Origin: Thermaerobacillus caldiproteolyticus
GTDB taxonomy: Bacteria > Bacillota > Bacilli > Bacillales > Anoxybacillaceae
Assembly: GCF_013761245.1 (NCBI RefSeq)
Contig: NZ_JACDUT010000009.1
Span: 62,001-126,000 of the forward strand
DNA length: 64,000 nucleotides
Reading direction: 5' to 3'
The first letter of the stretch is position 1. The number at the start of each line of letters is the position of its first letter. The notes beneath the pieces were generated by a model, which saw only the letters and a list, made by a program, of their open reading frames with translations, made no database searches and was not told the origin of the DNA. Shown here one piece after another: positions 54,770 through 63,814 of this stretch. Made by a program: the position numbers and the translations under genes.

Positions 54770-55665
54770 GGAAAAAAGAAGTGCTACTTAATAAGGAAAA
54801 GGTTGTTTTGAAAGTATAAATAAATCTTAATTAAATAGTGCCGAAAAATAGCTCTTGCCTAGACATTCATCAAAATGAAAGCGGTCCGCCTCAACATTTT
54901 TAAGGGACAAGAGCACTTTCATTTTACACAGAGTTTATGGTTTCATAAGCCTGTAAGCAACAGCGCTTTGTACGCTCAAAATTCGTCGTTTGATCATGTC
55001 TCTTGCGACTCAGAGATAAGTTTGGTGGAGTGGTTTGAGCGGGATGGAGATATCAAATTGCCAAGCCGGTTTAAAATGGATACGCCGATTGTCTCTTACA
55101 TTCTATACTGGGCGAACTCTTGGTCTGTATATTACGAACATAAATACGTGTGAAGAAGCAATCCTTTCACTGGTTTTTATGTACGCAAGCGTTTTCTAAT
55201 ACGCTTGCTGCCCAATCTTGTTGTCGTCGTACGAGCCTACGATCTTTTTGGAATGGGCATCCATGGACAAAGCGAAGAAGCCCTAATCGTATAGATGATC
55301 TTAATCGATAGTACCGCGCACTTTGCAGTCGTCTCTATGATTCTCAAGCAGGAAAATTGACTCGACTGGTACGTACAAAGGGAATAAACTCTATCTTTGT
55401 ACGATAACAGAAAGAATCGTTCATAAGGTCCATTTTGTACTGCTAGGTGCGATTCCCCTAGAAACCCGCCTATCAGCATTAGCGTAGGTGGACTATTTTT
55501 TATTTTTGTTTCTCTTTTCTTATTCTTTTAGTGATTTTTCCAACTATTTAGTTAGGAAGCACAGAATCAGAGCCGGGAGAATGAAAGCATACAGATGCTC
55601 ACTGGCCACACCATTAATACATATATTAAAGCAAACATTGATACATGGTTAACATCAAGCTTTAT
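54770..55665. other. Gap of about 900 bases with transposase debris
   Basis: It contains a 92-codon plus ORF (54875-55153) of no known family and no ribosome-binding site, and a transposase remnant at about 55165-55330 (minus). The rest is unassigned. No intact gene is seen. Confidence 0.45.
55165..55330 (-). mobile_element. Decayed transposase (DDE domain) fragment
   Basis: On the minus strand a frame reads FALSMDAHSKKIVGSYDD, the strand around the second catalytic Asp in IS3-like and related DDE transposases. It then breaks at a stop. Start, end and inverted repeats are not identifiable. Confidence 0.55.
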
Positions 55666-56040
55666 TCAGCCACTTGTTTTTCCGCTATATCGATGTGAGT
55701 GAGGAATTCGTCCGCTGGTTGTTGTGACGCCGGAGAATTCGTGATAATGTCCCCCTCCTGGAAGTGGAATAGCCGGTCCGGTAACTCCCCTTATCTCATG
55801 CCTATGCCCATCATCGAAGGATGTAAATGTAAAATAACGGTGTGTATGTGGAACACCACTTGGCGCAGGTTCTGTCACTCCAACATATTGATGTCTATGA
55901 CCTACGTCATAAGAAGTAACTCCAGAGAATTTGTGAACATGCACAGGCCTACCATCCCAAGTAGTAATATACAAGTTATGTGAGTGAGACGAGTCTGAAT
56001 CATCGGAGTGAACCAAATATCCGTTAACAGGTATTTCCAT
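55666..56040 (-). CDS. YmaF-family histidine-rich protein
   Basis: This 124-residue protein is made of repeated His motifs (HSHNLYITT, HVHKFSGVTSYDVGHRHQY, HTHRYFTFTSFDDGHRHE, GHYHEFSGVTT, HSHRYSG). About one residue in seven is His, giving a protein likely to bind metal ions such as zinc, copper or nickel. It belongs to the YmaF family of Bacillus, without an established role. ATG 56040 follows GAAAGGAG. There is no signal peptide. It stands alone, upstream of the spore-coat genes on the other strand. Confidence 0.87.
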   Translation of the reverse strand: MEIPVNGYLVHSDDSDSSHSHNLYITTWDGRPVHVHKFSGVTSYDVGHRHQYVGVTEPAPSGVPHTHRYFTFTSFDDGHRHEIRGVTGPAIPLPGGGHYHEFSGVTTTSGRIPHSHRYSGKTSG

Positions 56041-56674
56041 CGTTTTTCTCCTTTCATTCGTTTTCTATATATCATATGATGGCGGGGGATAGATGTATGG
56101 GTTAGTATCAAAATTTAATTTATTTCGTACCGAAGCCAAATTTTCCATTTTTATGAGCACATTTTACAAGAATGATTGATGGAACAGTTGTAATGCTGTA
56201 TTGAGATTTAAACGAGATGTTATCTAAATACAAAAACCTTAGTATTGTTTGAAAGCTATAAAAACCAGAAGTTAAATGGTTTCTGGCTTTTATTATGTCT
56301 GTACCGTTTGACAGCACCTTTTAAAAAACTAAATATTATAAATACACATATAAATAACTGAATAATCAGAAAACAAATTTTGCTAAATTACCATTATATT
56401 TGTCTATACCTTATTAAAAATGCAGGCATACCTTATTAAAAATACAGCCTACCTTATTGATATGTTTAAAATGACGCTCATTCTACGAACTATGTGTCAA
56501 AAAGTGACCTAACGTTGTTTGAGGCTTCTGTCGATGACTAAACCTATAAAATTCTGTTTATGTACCCATCACCCCAACACTGACGTTTATTAGATGAATG
56601 AACTACAACAATAATGTTTTGTCTAAGCATGGTTGCGTAGGGCTGATACTTTTCTATTTTATAGGAGGGATAGT
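56041..56674. other. Regulatory gap before the spore-coat genes
   Basis: No ORF is supported. It holds a 22-bp tandem repeat (56406-56459) that contains sigma-K-like -10 elements. The last 35 bases carry the cotS ribosome-binding site. Confidence 0.5.
56406..56459 (+). repeat. 22-bp tandem repeat with sigma-K-like elements
   Basis: Two full units (56406-56427, 56428-56449) plus half a third share ATACCTTATTAAAAAT. In the second unit GCATACCTTA fits the sigma-K -10 pattern CATANNNTA, with an AC 17 bases upstream (56408-56409). Late mother-cell transcription of the coat genes would make sense. Confidence 0.5.
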
Positions 56675-57769
56675 GTGGAGAAGACGGTAATTGAACCATG
56701 GATAGTCGATGAGTCTACTGATGAATTTTTTGTACCTGACTATATTAATCAATTAGCAGAAGAAGTTCTTCAAAGTTACGATTTATCCGTTAAGAGCATT
56801 CAAATAATTACAACCAAGCCGGACAAAGGCGGAGCTATTTGGAAGCTTGAGACAAATTTAGGCCCCAAAAGTTTGAAGCTGCTACATCGAAGACCAACCA
56901 GAAGTTTATTCAGCCTAGGGGCTCAGGAATATTTAGTTGATGTCCAAGAGGCAAGGGTGCCGCCAATTGTAAAAACAAAGGACGGAAAAAATTACGTTGA
57001 GGCAGGAGGAAAGTTATGGTTTGTTGCAGAATGGATCGAACCATTGGCACCGGTTACAAAAGATTTGGAGGGAGCAAAGCAGCTTTGTTATGCTCTTGGT
57101 GAATTCCATCGTTTAAGCAAGGGATATATTCCTCCTGAACAAGCTGAAATTGCCTCAAGATTGTACAAGTGGCCCAAAAAATATGAAAAGGTCATAATTA
57201 AAATGGATTGGTTTCGAAACATTGCCAAAGCTTATGAGGAAATGCCGGCAAGTTCATATTTATTGGCTGTGATAGATGAATTTGAAGAGCAAGCAAGAAG
57301 AGGACTAGAAAGGCTCAATCAATCAAGCTATTTTGAATTGATAAAACTAGGAAATGCGTATTGGGGATTAGTTCATCAGGACTATGGTTGGTCCAATGGG
57401 CAAATGGGAGACGACGGGATGTGGATTATTGACCTTGACGGTGTCGCGTTTGATCTTCCGATTCGTGATTTGAGAAAGCTCATTACCGGTACAATGGCGG
57501 ATTTATATAGATGGGATGTGACGTGGGTACGGGAAATGATTAAGGCGTACCATGAAGCCAATCCGATAACAGCTCAATTATATGAGATTTTAATGATTGA
57601 TTTGTCAATGCCAAACGAATTTTATAAAAATATAAAAGAAGTTGTGTATGAGCCTGAAATATTTCTCAATGAACAAACGACACAATTAATTCAAACGATT
57701 GTTGAAACCGAACATTCCAAGTGGCCTGTATTAGAAGAAATTCAAGATGATTGGAAGGAGGTGGAATAA
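56675..57769 (+). CDS. cotS: CotS-family spore coat protein
   Basis: This 364-residue protein has the aminoglycoside-phosphotransferase-like kinase fold found in spore-coat proteins CotS, CotI and YutH. Visible are the ATP-side segment KGGAIWKLETNLGPKSLKLL, the catalytic-loop-like LVHQDYGWSNGQM (His-x-Asp...Asn) and WIIDLDGVAFD (metal-binding Asp). So, unlike pure structural relatives, the key kinase residues are kept. It is expected in the spore coat, made in the mother cell. The start is GTG 56675 after ATAGGAGGG; codons further upstream are not family-like. CotSA follows after two bases. Confidence 0.87.
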   Translation: MEKTVIEPWIVDESTDEFFVPDYINQLAEEVLQSYDLSVKSIQIITTKPDKGGAIWKLETNLGPKSLKLLHRRPTRSLFSLGAQEYLVDVQEARVPPIVKTKDGKNYVEAGGKLWFVAEWIEPLAPVTKDLEGAKQLCYALGEFHRLSKGYIPPEQAEIASRLYKWPKKYEKVIIKMDWFRNIAKAYEEMPASSYLLAVIDEFEEQARRGLERLNQSSYFELIKLGNAYWGLVHQDYGWSNGQMGDDGMWIIDLDGVAFDLPIRDLRKLITGTMADLYRWDVTWVREMIKAYHEANPITAQLYEILMIDLSMPNEFYKNIKEVVYEPEIFLNEQTTQLIQTIVETEHSKWPVLEEIQDDWKEVE

Positions 57770-57771
57770 AC

Positions 57772-59487
57772 ATGAAAATTTTAATGATTTGTACTGAAAA
57801 ACTTCCTGTTCCTCCTGTATTAGGAGGAGCGATCCAAACTTACATTTCTGGTGTTCTTCCATATTTAAGTAAATTTCATGATATTACAGTTTTGGGGATT
57901 AGTGATCCATCACTTCCAGACCAAGAAACTATAAATGGAGTTCATTATGTACGCGTACCCGGAAAAGTATTCGAAATATATCGAGAAAATGTTGTTCGTT
58001 ATGTTGAAGCAAATCACTTTGATCTTATCCATATTTTTAATCGCCCGCGCCTCGTTATACCTGTTCGAAATGTAGCTCCAAAATCAAAAATTACCTTAAG
58101 TATGCACAATGATATGTTCAATCCAGAAAAAATTGATCCAGAAGAAGCACAGGCGGCATTAGAAGAAGTGTCAAATATTGTAACAGTCAGTAATTATGTT
58201 GGAAATGTAATACGTGATCTATATCCACAAGCCTCACCAAAAATACGCACTATTTATTCCGGGGTGGATACCGAGAGATTTTTACCTAGAAGCCATCCAA
58301 AGATGCAAAAAATACGCAATGAAATTCGTCAAGCACATGGTTTAGAGAATAAAACAGTTATTTTATATGCAGGAAGGATTTCGAATAATAAAGGGGTCGA
58401 TAAGCTAGTTAGAGCGTTACCGGAGCTTTCAAAAAAATTTAAAGATTTAGCGTTAGTAATAGTAGGAAGTAAATGGTTTAGCCAAAATGACGTAACTGAT
58501 TATGTCGCCTACGTACGAGCATTGGCAAAAAAGCTGCCAATTCCAGTTGTGACAACAGGCTTTGTTGCACCGGATGAAATACAAAATTGGTTTGCTGCCG
58601 CTGATTTATTTGTATGTACTTCGCAATGGCAAGAACCGTTGGCCCGGGTACATTATGAAGCGATGGCAGCAGGTCTTCCGATTGTAACAACAGCAAGGGG
58701 AGGCAATCCAGAAGTTATTCTTTCAAACGAAAACGGTCTTATAGTGGAGAACCCGGAGGACCCAAACTGTTTTGTAGAAAAGATTTCACAAATATTATCA
58801 GACAAGTCATTGATGAAAAGAATGGGGGAAAAAGGAAGAGGACTTGCTGTTTCCCGTTATAAGTGGGACAGAGTAGCCTCTGAGCTGCTCGAAGTTTGGG
58901 CACAAGCTAAAGAAGTTAAACAAGAAAAAACGAATGAAGAACATATTGCTGAACCAGTCGCTGAACATGTTATTGAACCAGTTACTGGGCATGCGGCTGA
59001 ATCTGTTGCTGAACATGTTCTTGGACCAGTTGCTGAGCCTGTGGCTGAATCTGTTGTTGAACATGTTATTGAACCAGTTGCTGAGCCTGTGGCTGAATCT
59101 GTTGCTGAACATGTTCTTGGACCAGTTGCTGAGCCTGTGGCTGAATCTGTTGCTGAACATGTTATTGAACCAGTTGCTGAGCCTGTGGCTGAATCTGTTG
59201 CTGAGCATGTTATTGAACCTGTTACTGAATCTGTTGCTGAACATGCAGCTGAATTTGAATCGGAAAATGATAACATAATAGAGGGGCAACTGGAAAAAGG
59301 TACAGAAGAACAAACACAAGATCCATCAACTGAAACTGATTCAACTCATGAACAAACTAGAAGCAATGTTCGCGGAAAACATTTTATCATTACAAGCGGC
59401 GTTAGAAAAACTGAAATGGGTTCAACTCGTGAAAAAATTAGAGGCAAAGTTCACGGAAAATATTTTATCATTACAAGTGGTCATTAG
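57772..59487 (+). CDS. cotSA: CotSA-like glycosyltransferase (GT4) with repeat-rich C-terminal tail
   Basis: This 571-residue protein has a GT-B glycosyltransferase of family 4 in its first 380 residues. LGGAIQTYISGVLPYLS is the acceptor-domain Gly-rich loop, VILYAGRISNNKGVDKLV the donor-domain start, and WQEPLARVHYEAMAAGLP the EX7E sugar-nucleotide motif. This matches CotSA of the B. subtilis coat (about 377 aa). The extra 190 residues are a tail made of 16-residue repeats VAEPVAESVAEHVIEP, an acidic linker and two copies of a RGKxFIITSG motif at the very end. The tail is not in B. subtilis CotSA. The start ATG 57772 follows GGAAGGAGGTGG. Confidence 0.88.
   Translation: MKILMICTEKLPVPPVLGGAIQTYISGVLPYLSKFHDITVLGISDPSLPDQETINGVHYVRVPGKVFEIYRENVVRYVEANHFDLIHIFNRPRLVIPVRNVAPKSKITLSMHNDMFNPEKIDPEEAQAALEEVSNIVTVSNYVGNVIRDLYPQASPKIRTIYSGVDTERFLPRSHPKMQKIRNEIRQAHGLENKTVILYAGRISNNKGVDKLVRALPELSKKFKDLALVIVGSKWFSQNDVTDYVAYVRALAKKLPIPVVTTGFVAPDEIQNWFAAADLFVCTSQWQEPLARVHYEAMAAGLPIVTTARGGNPEVILSNENGLIVENPEDPNCFVEKISQILSDKSLMKRMGEKGRGLAVSRYKWDRVASELLEVWAQAKEVKQEKTNEEHIAEPVAEHVIEPVTGHAAESVAEHVLGPVAEPVAESVVEHVIEPVAEPVAESVAEHVLGPVAEPVAESVAEHVIEPVAEPVAESVAEHVIEPVTESVAEHAAEFESENDNIIEGQLEKGTEEQTQDPSTETDSTHEQTRSNVRGKHFIITSGVRKTEMGSTREKIRGKVHGKYFIITSGH
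59029..59220 (+). repeat. 48-bp tandem repeat within cotSA
   Basis: Four near-identical 48-bp units (starting at 59029, 59077, 59125 and 59173), flanked by diverged units from about 58945 to 59250. All encode the Val-Ala-Glu-Pro-rich 16-residue repeat. The unit length keeps the frame, so copy number can change without breaking the protein. Confidence 0.9.
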
Positions 59488-59865
59488 AACAACTCGAAAA
59501 TCTTAAGGCGAAAGAAGTTCTTGAGAAAATATCGAAAACACTAAACGTGAAGAAAAGAGCTTAAAGGCGAAGGAAAAATCGCCGAGCTAGAGAAAAAGAA
59601 TACAGCGATAGTTAAAGAAATTGAAATTCAAGCGAATTTAGTTGAGGCACGTATGGAAATCGTTGAAGAATCTAATGAAAAAGTTGACAAAGCATCAAAA
59701 GAAATGTTAGTAAATGTTACTGAAAAATGAAAGTGAACGAAGGAGCAAGTTATAAAACAGCCTAACATTGTTCGCGAAGATAATAAGGACACCCGAGAAA
59801 TAAAACGTGCTGAAAAAGGAAGAAGAGAGCTAGTTTATCAAGAACTTAAAAAAGCCATAAATAAA
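59488..59865 (+). pseudogene. Decayed coiled-coil coding region behind cotSA
   Basis: Directly after cotSA, several frames carry Lys/Glu-rich heptad-like stretches: LENLKAKEVLEKISKTL (about 59495), then IAELEKKNTAIVKEIEIQ to VNVTEK (59578-59730, ends at a stop), then DTREIKRAEKGRRELVYQ. None has a ribosome-binding site. This looks like the broken rest of a longer tail or of a separate coiled-coil gene. Confidence 0.5.
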
Positions 59866-59912
59866 GGTAAGCACATATTAGTCAATTTTAATATGTGCTT
59901 ACCGCTTGTTTT
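59866..59912. terminator. Bidirectional terminator between cotSA and the protease
   Basis: A perfect 15-bp stem GGTAAGCACATATTA / TAATATGTGCTTACC with an 8-base loop and T-rich sequence after it (GTTTTTC). It separates two convergent genes. Confidence 0.88.
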
Positions 59913-59931
59913 TCTTATTTCGCTAACACTC

Positions 59932-60957
59932 CTAGTTATTTTGAGCTCCCCAAGTTAAAATAAAGTTTTTAGAAACTGTTGAAAAGGCAACTCCCCAACT
60001 AGAAGTGCTATTTAAAGATACAGCATTCCAATTACTGGTTAACATAATTGGCCCGCCACTCATTCCTGATGTAACATAAGCGGTATGTGTAATGGTATTG
60101 CTTTCAATTTTGCTTATTTGACCGGAGCTTCCGTACATGTAATAGTAATATGAGCCATTGTACTCAAAACTTTTATCGCCAGGATACCCCACTGAAAAGA
60201 TGCTATTATTAACTTGTGGATTAGTATTAATAGTTAAATAGTTTGGATGATTTGTACTTGATGACAAATTAATCACGGCAAAATCGTATTGTACATCTTT
60301 ATAGTAGATACTTTCTTCATCTGGCGGAGTGGCTTGTTGCCATGAGCTAGTAACATATGCTGTCGTTGATGCCATCCCTCCATAAGGTAGTTGAGTCCCG
60401 TTTTCTGCAGGATACACATACCATGCTTGATAAAATTTATTATTGTAAGTATCATACACGCAATGTGCTGCAGTAACAACAGTATTTTTGTCAACAAACC
60501 AACCGGTACAACTATAACCATATGTGCCATCTGTAAAATCTATTTGAGCTATAGCGTTATAAGGGTAAGTTGTGGTTGGGTTTATCCGAACTCTATTATC
60601 AGTTGCTGCAGCTTCACTTTGTAATGGACTTATTGCTGAAGAATTCTTTGATTCTAAAGTAAAAGGAAGTTTTAGTATCTCTCCTTGAGAACTAAAAGAG
60701 GTGAATGACGGGTCTTGTTGAAGTTTTTTAATATCTTCACTACTTAAATTTTTTACAGGTTTTTTAGTGCTCTTGATATAATTTAATAATCTTTCAGTGC
60801 GTTCCTTTCCTATTTTCGGGAACGTGATTTTTTCGTAAATATCATTTTTGGAAGTCTCTTCGTTGAACGTTGCTGCAAGGGCTTTGTTCGCTAAGCTTAT
60901 ACTAGGAATTAAAAATAACAAGACGAATGAAAATAAAACAATTCCTGCTTTTTTCAA
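59932..60957 (-). CDS. Secreted V8-like (glutamyl endopeptidase) serine protease
   Basis: This 341-residue preproprotein has a signal peptide (residues 1-29, ending NKALAA), a pro-region of about 90 residues, then a trypsin-fold domain of the S1B/V8 type. The triad is visible: His in VVTAAHCVYDT, Asp in VQYDFAVINL and Ser in TSGMSGGPIML. It has two Cys near the His (YSCTGW and AHCV) that can form the usual disulfide. The start is TTG 60957 after AAGGAGGGGG. It is secreted and probably cleaves after Glu or Asp, as related Bacillus Mpr/GluV8 enzymes do. The next gene diverges from a 100-base intergenic space. Confidence 0.9.
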   Translation of the reverse strand: MKKAGIVLFSFVLLFLIPSISLANKALAATFNEETSKNDIYEKITFPKIGKERTERLLNYIKSTKKPVKNLSSEDIKKLQQDPSFTSFSSQGEILKLPFTLESKNSSAISPLQSEAAATDNRVRINPTTTYPYNAIAQIDFTDGTYGYSCTGWFVDKNTVVTAAHCVYDTYNNKFYQAWYVYPAENGTQLPYGGMASTTAYVTSSWQQATPPDEESIYYKDVQYDFAVINLSSSTNHPNYLTINTNPQVNNSIFSVGYPGDKSFEYNGSYYYYMYGSSGQISKIESNTITHTAYVTSGMSGGPIMLTSNWNAVSLNSTSSWGVAFSTVSKNFILTWGAQNN

Positions 60958-61060
60958 TTTGTCCCCCTCCTTAACATTGAATTTTCTTAAAATTTAGTAT
61001 AATATAACATTGAATGTAAATAAAGTATTTTTTGTAATTTTTTTAAAGGAGGTTTTTAAA

Positions 61061-61492
61061 ATTTTTAAAATAAAAAAAATATCTTTATTGATTATTACTA
61101 TTACTGTATTGCTAGTCGCTTGCTCCAATAAAAAAGATACGGTCAATCAACTTCCTAATAAAATACCTGTAACCATACACATAGTAGATAAGAGTGGCAA
61201 ATATTCTAAGTTCTTAGTGAATATTGCCTCGAAAGGATATCAAACGAAGGAAATTGCCTATGTTCCTAAAGATAAAATTATGATTGTGAACAAAAAATCT
61301 TTTACATTGAATTTATATGTTGGAATTACATATACTTTGCAAGTCTCCCCGACTAAATACGATACTATCGATGAGTATTTAAAAGCGAAGAAAGCGCTAG
61401 GGGAGACTGCCAAAGATGAAAATTTACCGACAAGCAAAATACAATTCATCCCTAGTCTAAAAAATAATAAATTAACTATTTCCATAGAATGA
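61061..61492 (+). CDS. Lipoprotein of unknown function, probable ATT start codon
   Basis: The mature part is not a family I know. The protein has a clear lipoprotein signal: basic start (KIKKIS), hydrophobic LLIITITVLL and lipobox LVAC, followed by SNKKDT. The only strong ribosome-binding site, AAAGGAGGT (61045-61053), is 7 bases before an ATT codon (61061), which gives the ideal signal start (M)FKIKKISLL. The first in-frame ATG (61010) lies before that site and would add a 17-residue hydrophobic extension. No ATG, GTG or TTG lies between. The mature domain of about 120 residues looks like a beta-rich Ig-like fold. Confidence 0.65.
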   Translation: MFKIKKISLLIITITVLLVACSNKKDTVNQLPNKIPVTIHIVDKSGKYSKFLVNIASKGYQTKEIAYVPKDKIMIVNKKSFTLNLYVGITYTLQVSPTKYDTIDEYLKAKKALGETAKDENLPTSKIQFIPSLKNNKLTISIE

Positions 61493-62110
61493 TATTAAAG
61501 CGGTAACATAACCGACAAAAAAGAGAGTAAAATGTGGCTCAGTGCCCAAATCTGTCCTTGCCACGAAGTTTGAAATCTTTTTTAATTCTCACGCAGCTTA
61601 TAGATTTGAAGAATAGTAGAAATTCCATATTCAGTGTAAACAAAAAATAAGATCGAGGGTGCAGCAATTAAATATAGATACTGCTTTATAGGATAGTTAG
61701 TTCAATATAAGAGCAAGCTATCCTTTTTTATTAGCATAAAAATATAGGTTGATGATTTGGTTTGAAATGTTTAAGATGTAAATTATAAATAGGATTAGTT
61801 ACTAAAAACCTCTTAGATCCTGTAGAGAAAGAGGAGCTGTTGTAGAGAGGGTTAAAACGTAGAATAGTGATCACTGATAATTAAGTAATATTCGTAAAAC
61901 TGTACTTAATTCACTCATAATAGTAATAATGTTGTTTAAAAGCTCCAATTTTAATGAATTATAGCTCCCGTTAGTTCATTTAATCGAATACATTCAAAAG
62001 CTTTTTGTAGGCAACATGGCATAACATCAGGTGAAGCATGAGAGTCTATTGGAAAGCTCAAATCTTATTACCGCCTGATTATACAGGTGAGTCCGAAAGG
62101 AGCAGAACCA
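61493..62110. other. Gap of about 600 bases
   Basis: AT-rich, no ORF supported. The last bases contain the ribosome-binding site of the GyrI-like gene. Nothing else is recognised. Confidence 0.45.
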
Positions 62111-62590
62111 ATGAAATACAAAATTGTTGAAAGAGATAGTTTTCAAGTAGTAGGAATCAAGCGAGAATTTTCATTAATCAATGAGGAGAATCTTGTGGGT
62201 ATTCCCAAACTGTGGGATGAAGTGAATGAGGATGGAACAGTCGATTTATTATTGAAGTTGAACAATGGTCAGATTAAAGGTGTATTAGGTGTATGTGCCG
62301 CTAATAACGATACACAGAAGCAAGTAATGGATTATTGGGTAGCCACAGAATATGATGGTGACACACCCGACGGATTATTAAAATTTGAAGTACCCGCATC
62401 CAAATGGGCTGTATTTGAAGTTCACGGGCCGATGCCAGATGCTATGCAAAAAGTATGGAAACAAATTTTTTCAGAATGGTTTCCATCCAGTGGTTATGAG
62501 CATGCAGGCACACCAGCATTAGAAGTATATACAGACGAAGATCCCTCCAGTCCCGATTGTTATTCTGAAATCTGGATACCAGTAAAATAA
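62111..62590 (+). CDS. GyrI-like small-molecule-binding domain protein
   Basis: This 159-residue stand-alone AraC effector-binding / GyrI-like domain begins MKYKIVERDSFQVVGIKREF and carries ASKWAVFEVHGPMPDAMQ and TPALEVYTDEDP...SEIWIPVK, with the typical end. The family binds hydrophobic cationic compounds or, in GyrI, interacts with gyrase; the ligand is unknown here. ATG 62111 follows GAAAGGAG; the in-frame upstream start at 62087 lies before that site. It is monocistronic with a weak terminator. Confidence 0.87.
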   Translation: MKYKIVERDSFQVVGIKREFSLINEENLVGIPKLWDEVNEDGTVDLLLKLNNGQIKGVLGVCAANNDTQKQVMDYWVATEYDGDTPDGLLKFEVPASKWAVFEVHGPMPDAMQKVWKQIFSEWFPSSGYEHAGTPALEVYTDEDPSSPDCYSEIWIPVK

Positions 62591-62618
62591 ACAGAAACTT
62601 CTGGAAATTTATTTAATG

Positions 62619-62655
62619 ACAAATGCCCTTATATTTTTAAGGGTATTTGTTTGTA
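62619..62655 (+). terminator. Terminator after the GyrI-like gene
   Basis: ACAAATGCCCTT/AAGGGTATTTGT stem (12 pairs, one G-T) with an 8-base loop, then TTGT. Confidence 0.7.
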
Positions 62656-63814
62656 TAAAATATGATGACTACTAAACACATTATGACAAAAAATCACACT
62701 AATCGCTCATTATATCAAATACTCCCTTAACAGCTTTAATCCAAATAACAGATAGATATTCGGAAATAATGACTAACGTTGTAAATCTGCGCTTTCCTGA
62801 TGTTCCCCCTTATGCAACTAAACGGCACCTTTAGCTCAATATAAACTAGAGTAAAAACTCGAAGTTATACATAAGGATACAGCATAGCACATGCAGTACA
62901 TATCGATGAAATCCATATCATCTTGGCAGTTCCAGCCTGTTATTCTTTAACTCGTTAAATACCTGTTCAATCTCGCTAGCAAAATCTAAGCAGCCATTGG
63001 CCACCGATCTGTTATTTTGTAATATGAAATATTCGCATAACAGAATGGCTCTCTTGCGCTGTAAGCTAATACAAGCAAACAAGAGTCCGGTGATTCTATG
63101 GGTTCTTGTTTGCCTTTTATCTGTTGAAGAACTTTTTTGTGGTTCGTGCGTGATCTTTTCCTATTCCCTGAACTTGTCAATCAGACTTATCTTACAATGT
63201 TCTGTTAAAACAAGACGTAGTGGTGTGACATGATTTCTGATAAAAAATTGATTTTCGGGAAACACTAATGAAAACAAAAACGGGAAAAAGTAGGCATGCC
63301 ATGGATCGAAAGACGCATTATTTCCGGTGAATACGACAATGAAATGAACGTCTTTATCATCCAAAAGTTAAAACAGTTTTTCGGTCAATTTGTTCTCCCT
63401 CCACACCGGATTATCTGTCAGATTATCTGAAAAATCGTCAAAATGGGAAGGAAGGACAGACTGTGATTCTTTACAATCAAATTCCTGTGGGTCTGTCACA
63501 GGAAGAAACATAGCGGCTTTGTATGAAATTTAGCCTCTCCGTAAAGGTTTTTCATGAAAATAAAAAAGGGCATGGAGAAGGGAAAAGAATTGGAGCAGAT
63601 GGAGGTCCAGCCCGTTCAACAGGAAACGTTGACAGAAGTTGGTTGAATAGGGCTACGCTAGAGTTGTGGCTACAATAACAGACGAAAATAAGCGTGGAGA
63701 GAATCCCGATCTGCTGCCGAGAGGTCTCTAATGATCCATATTGGGCGGAAACATAATTGAGAAATAAGTATTCTAACACAAGCAATAAAATTACACAGAA
63801 GGTGTTGGTGCTTG
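62656..63814. other. Gene-poor stretch of about 1.1 kb
   Basis: It holds a transposase remnant (62918-63052, minus). A short plus reading frame near 63396-63510 (PDYLSDYLKNRQNGKEGQ ... VGLSQEET, stop) has no start and an unknown family. No intact gene lies before the deacetylase. Confidence 0.45.
62918..63052 (-). mobile_element. Transposase C-terminal remnant
   Basis: The minus frame reads RAILLCEYFILQNNRSVANG and then ASEIEQVFNELKNNRLELPR before a stop. The IEQVFNELK pattern resembles the end of DDE transposases and is similar in style to the remnant at 19441-19527. Too little is left to name the IS family. Confidence 0.4.

Noticed and set aside
59029-59220. CRISPR array
   Set aside because: The 48-bp units are directly adjacent, without unique spacers, and are coding.
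58807-59319. Long ORFs on the minus strand (170 and 139 codons) and in another plus frame (114 codons) over the cotSA repeat
   Set aside because: They arise because a 48-bp repeat without stops in one frame is often open in others. They lack ribosome-binding sites and overlap a clear glycosyltransferase tail.
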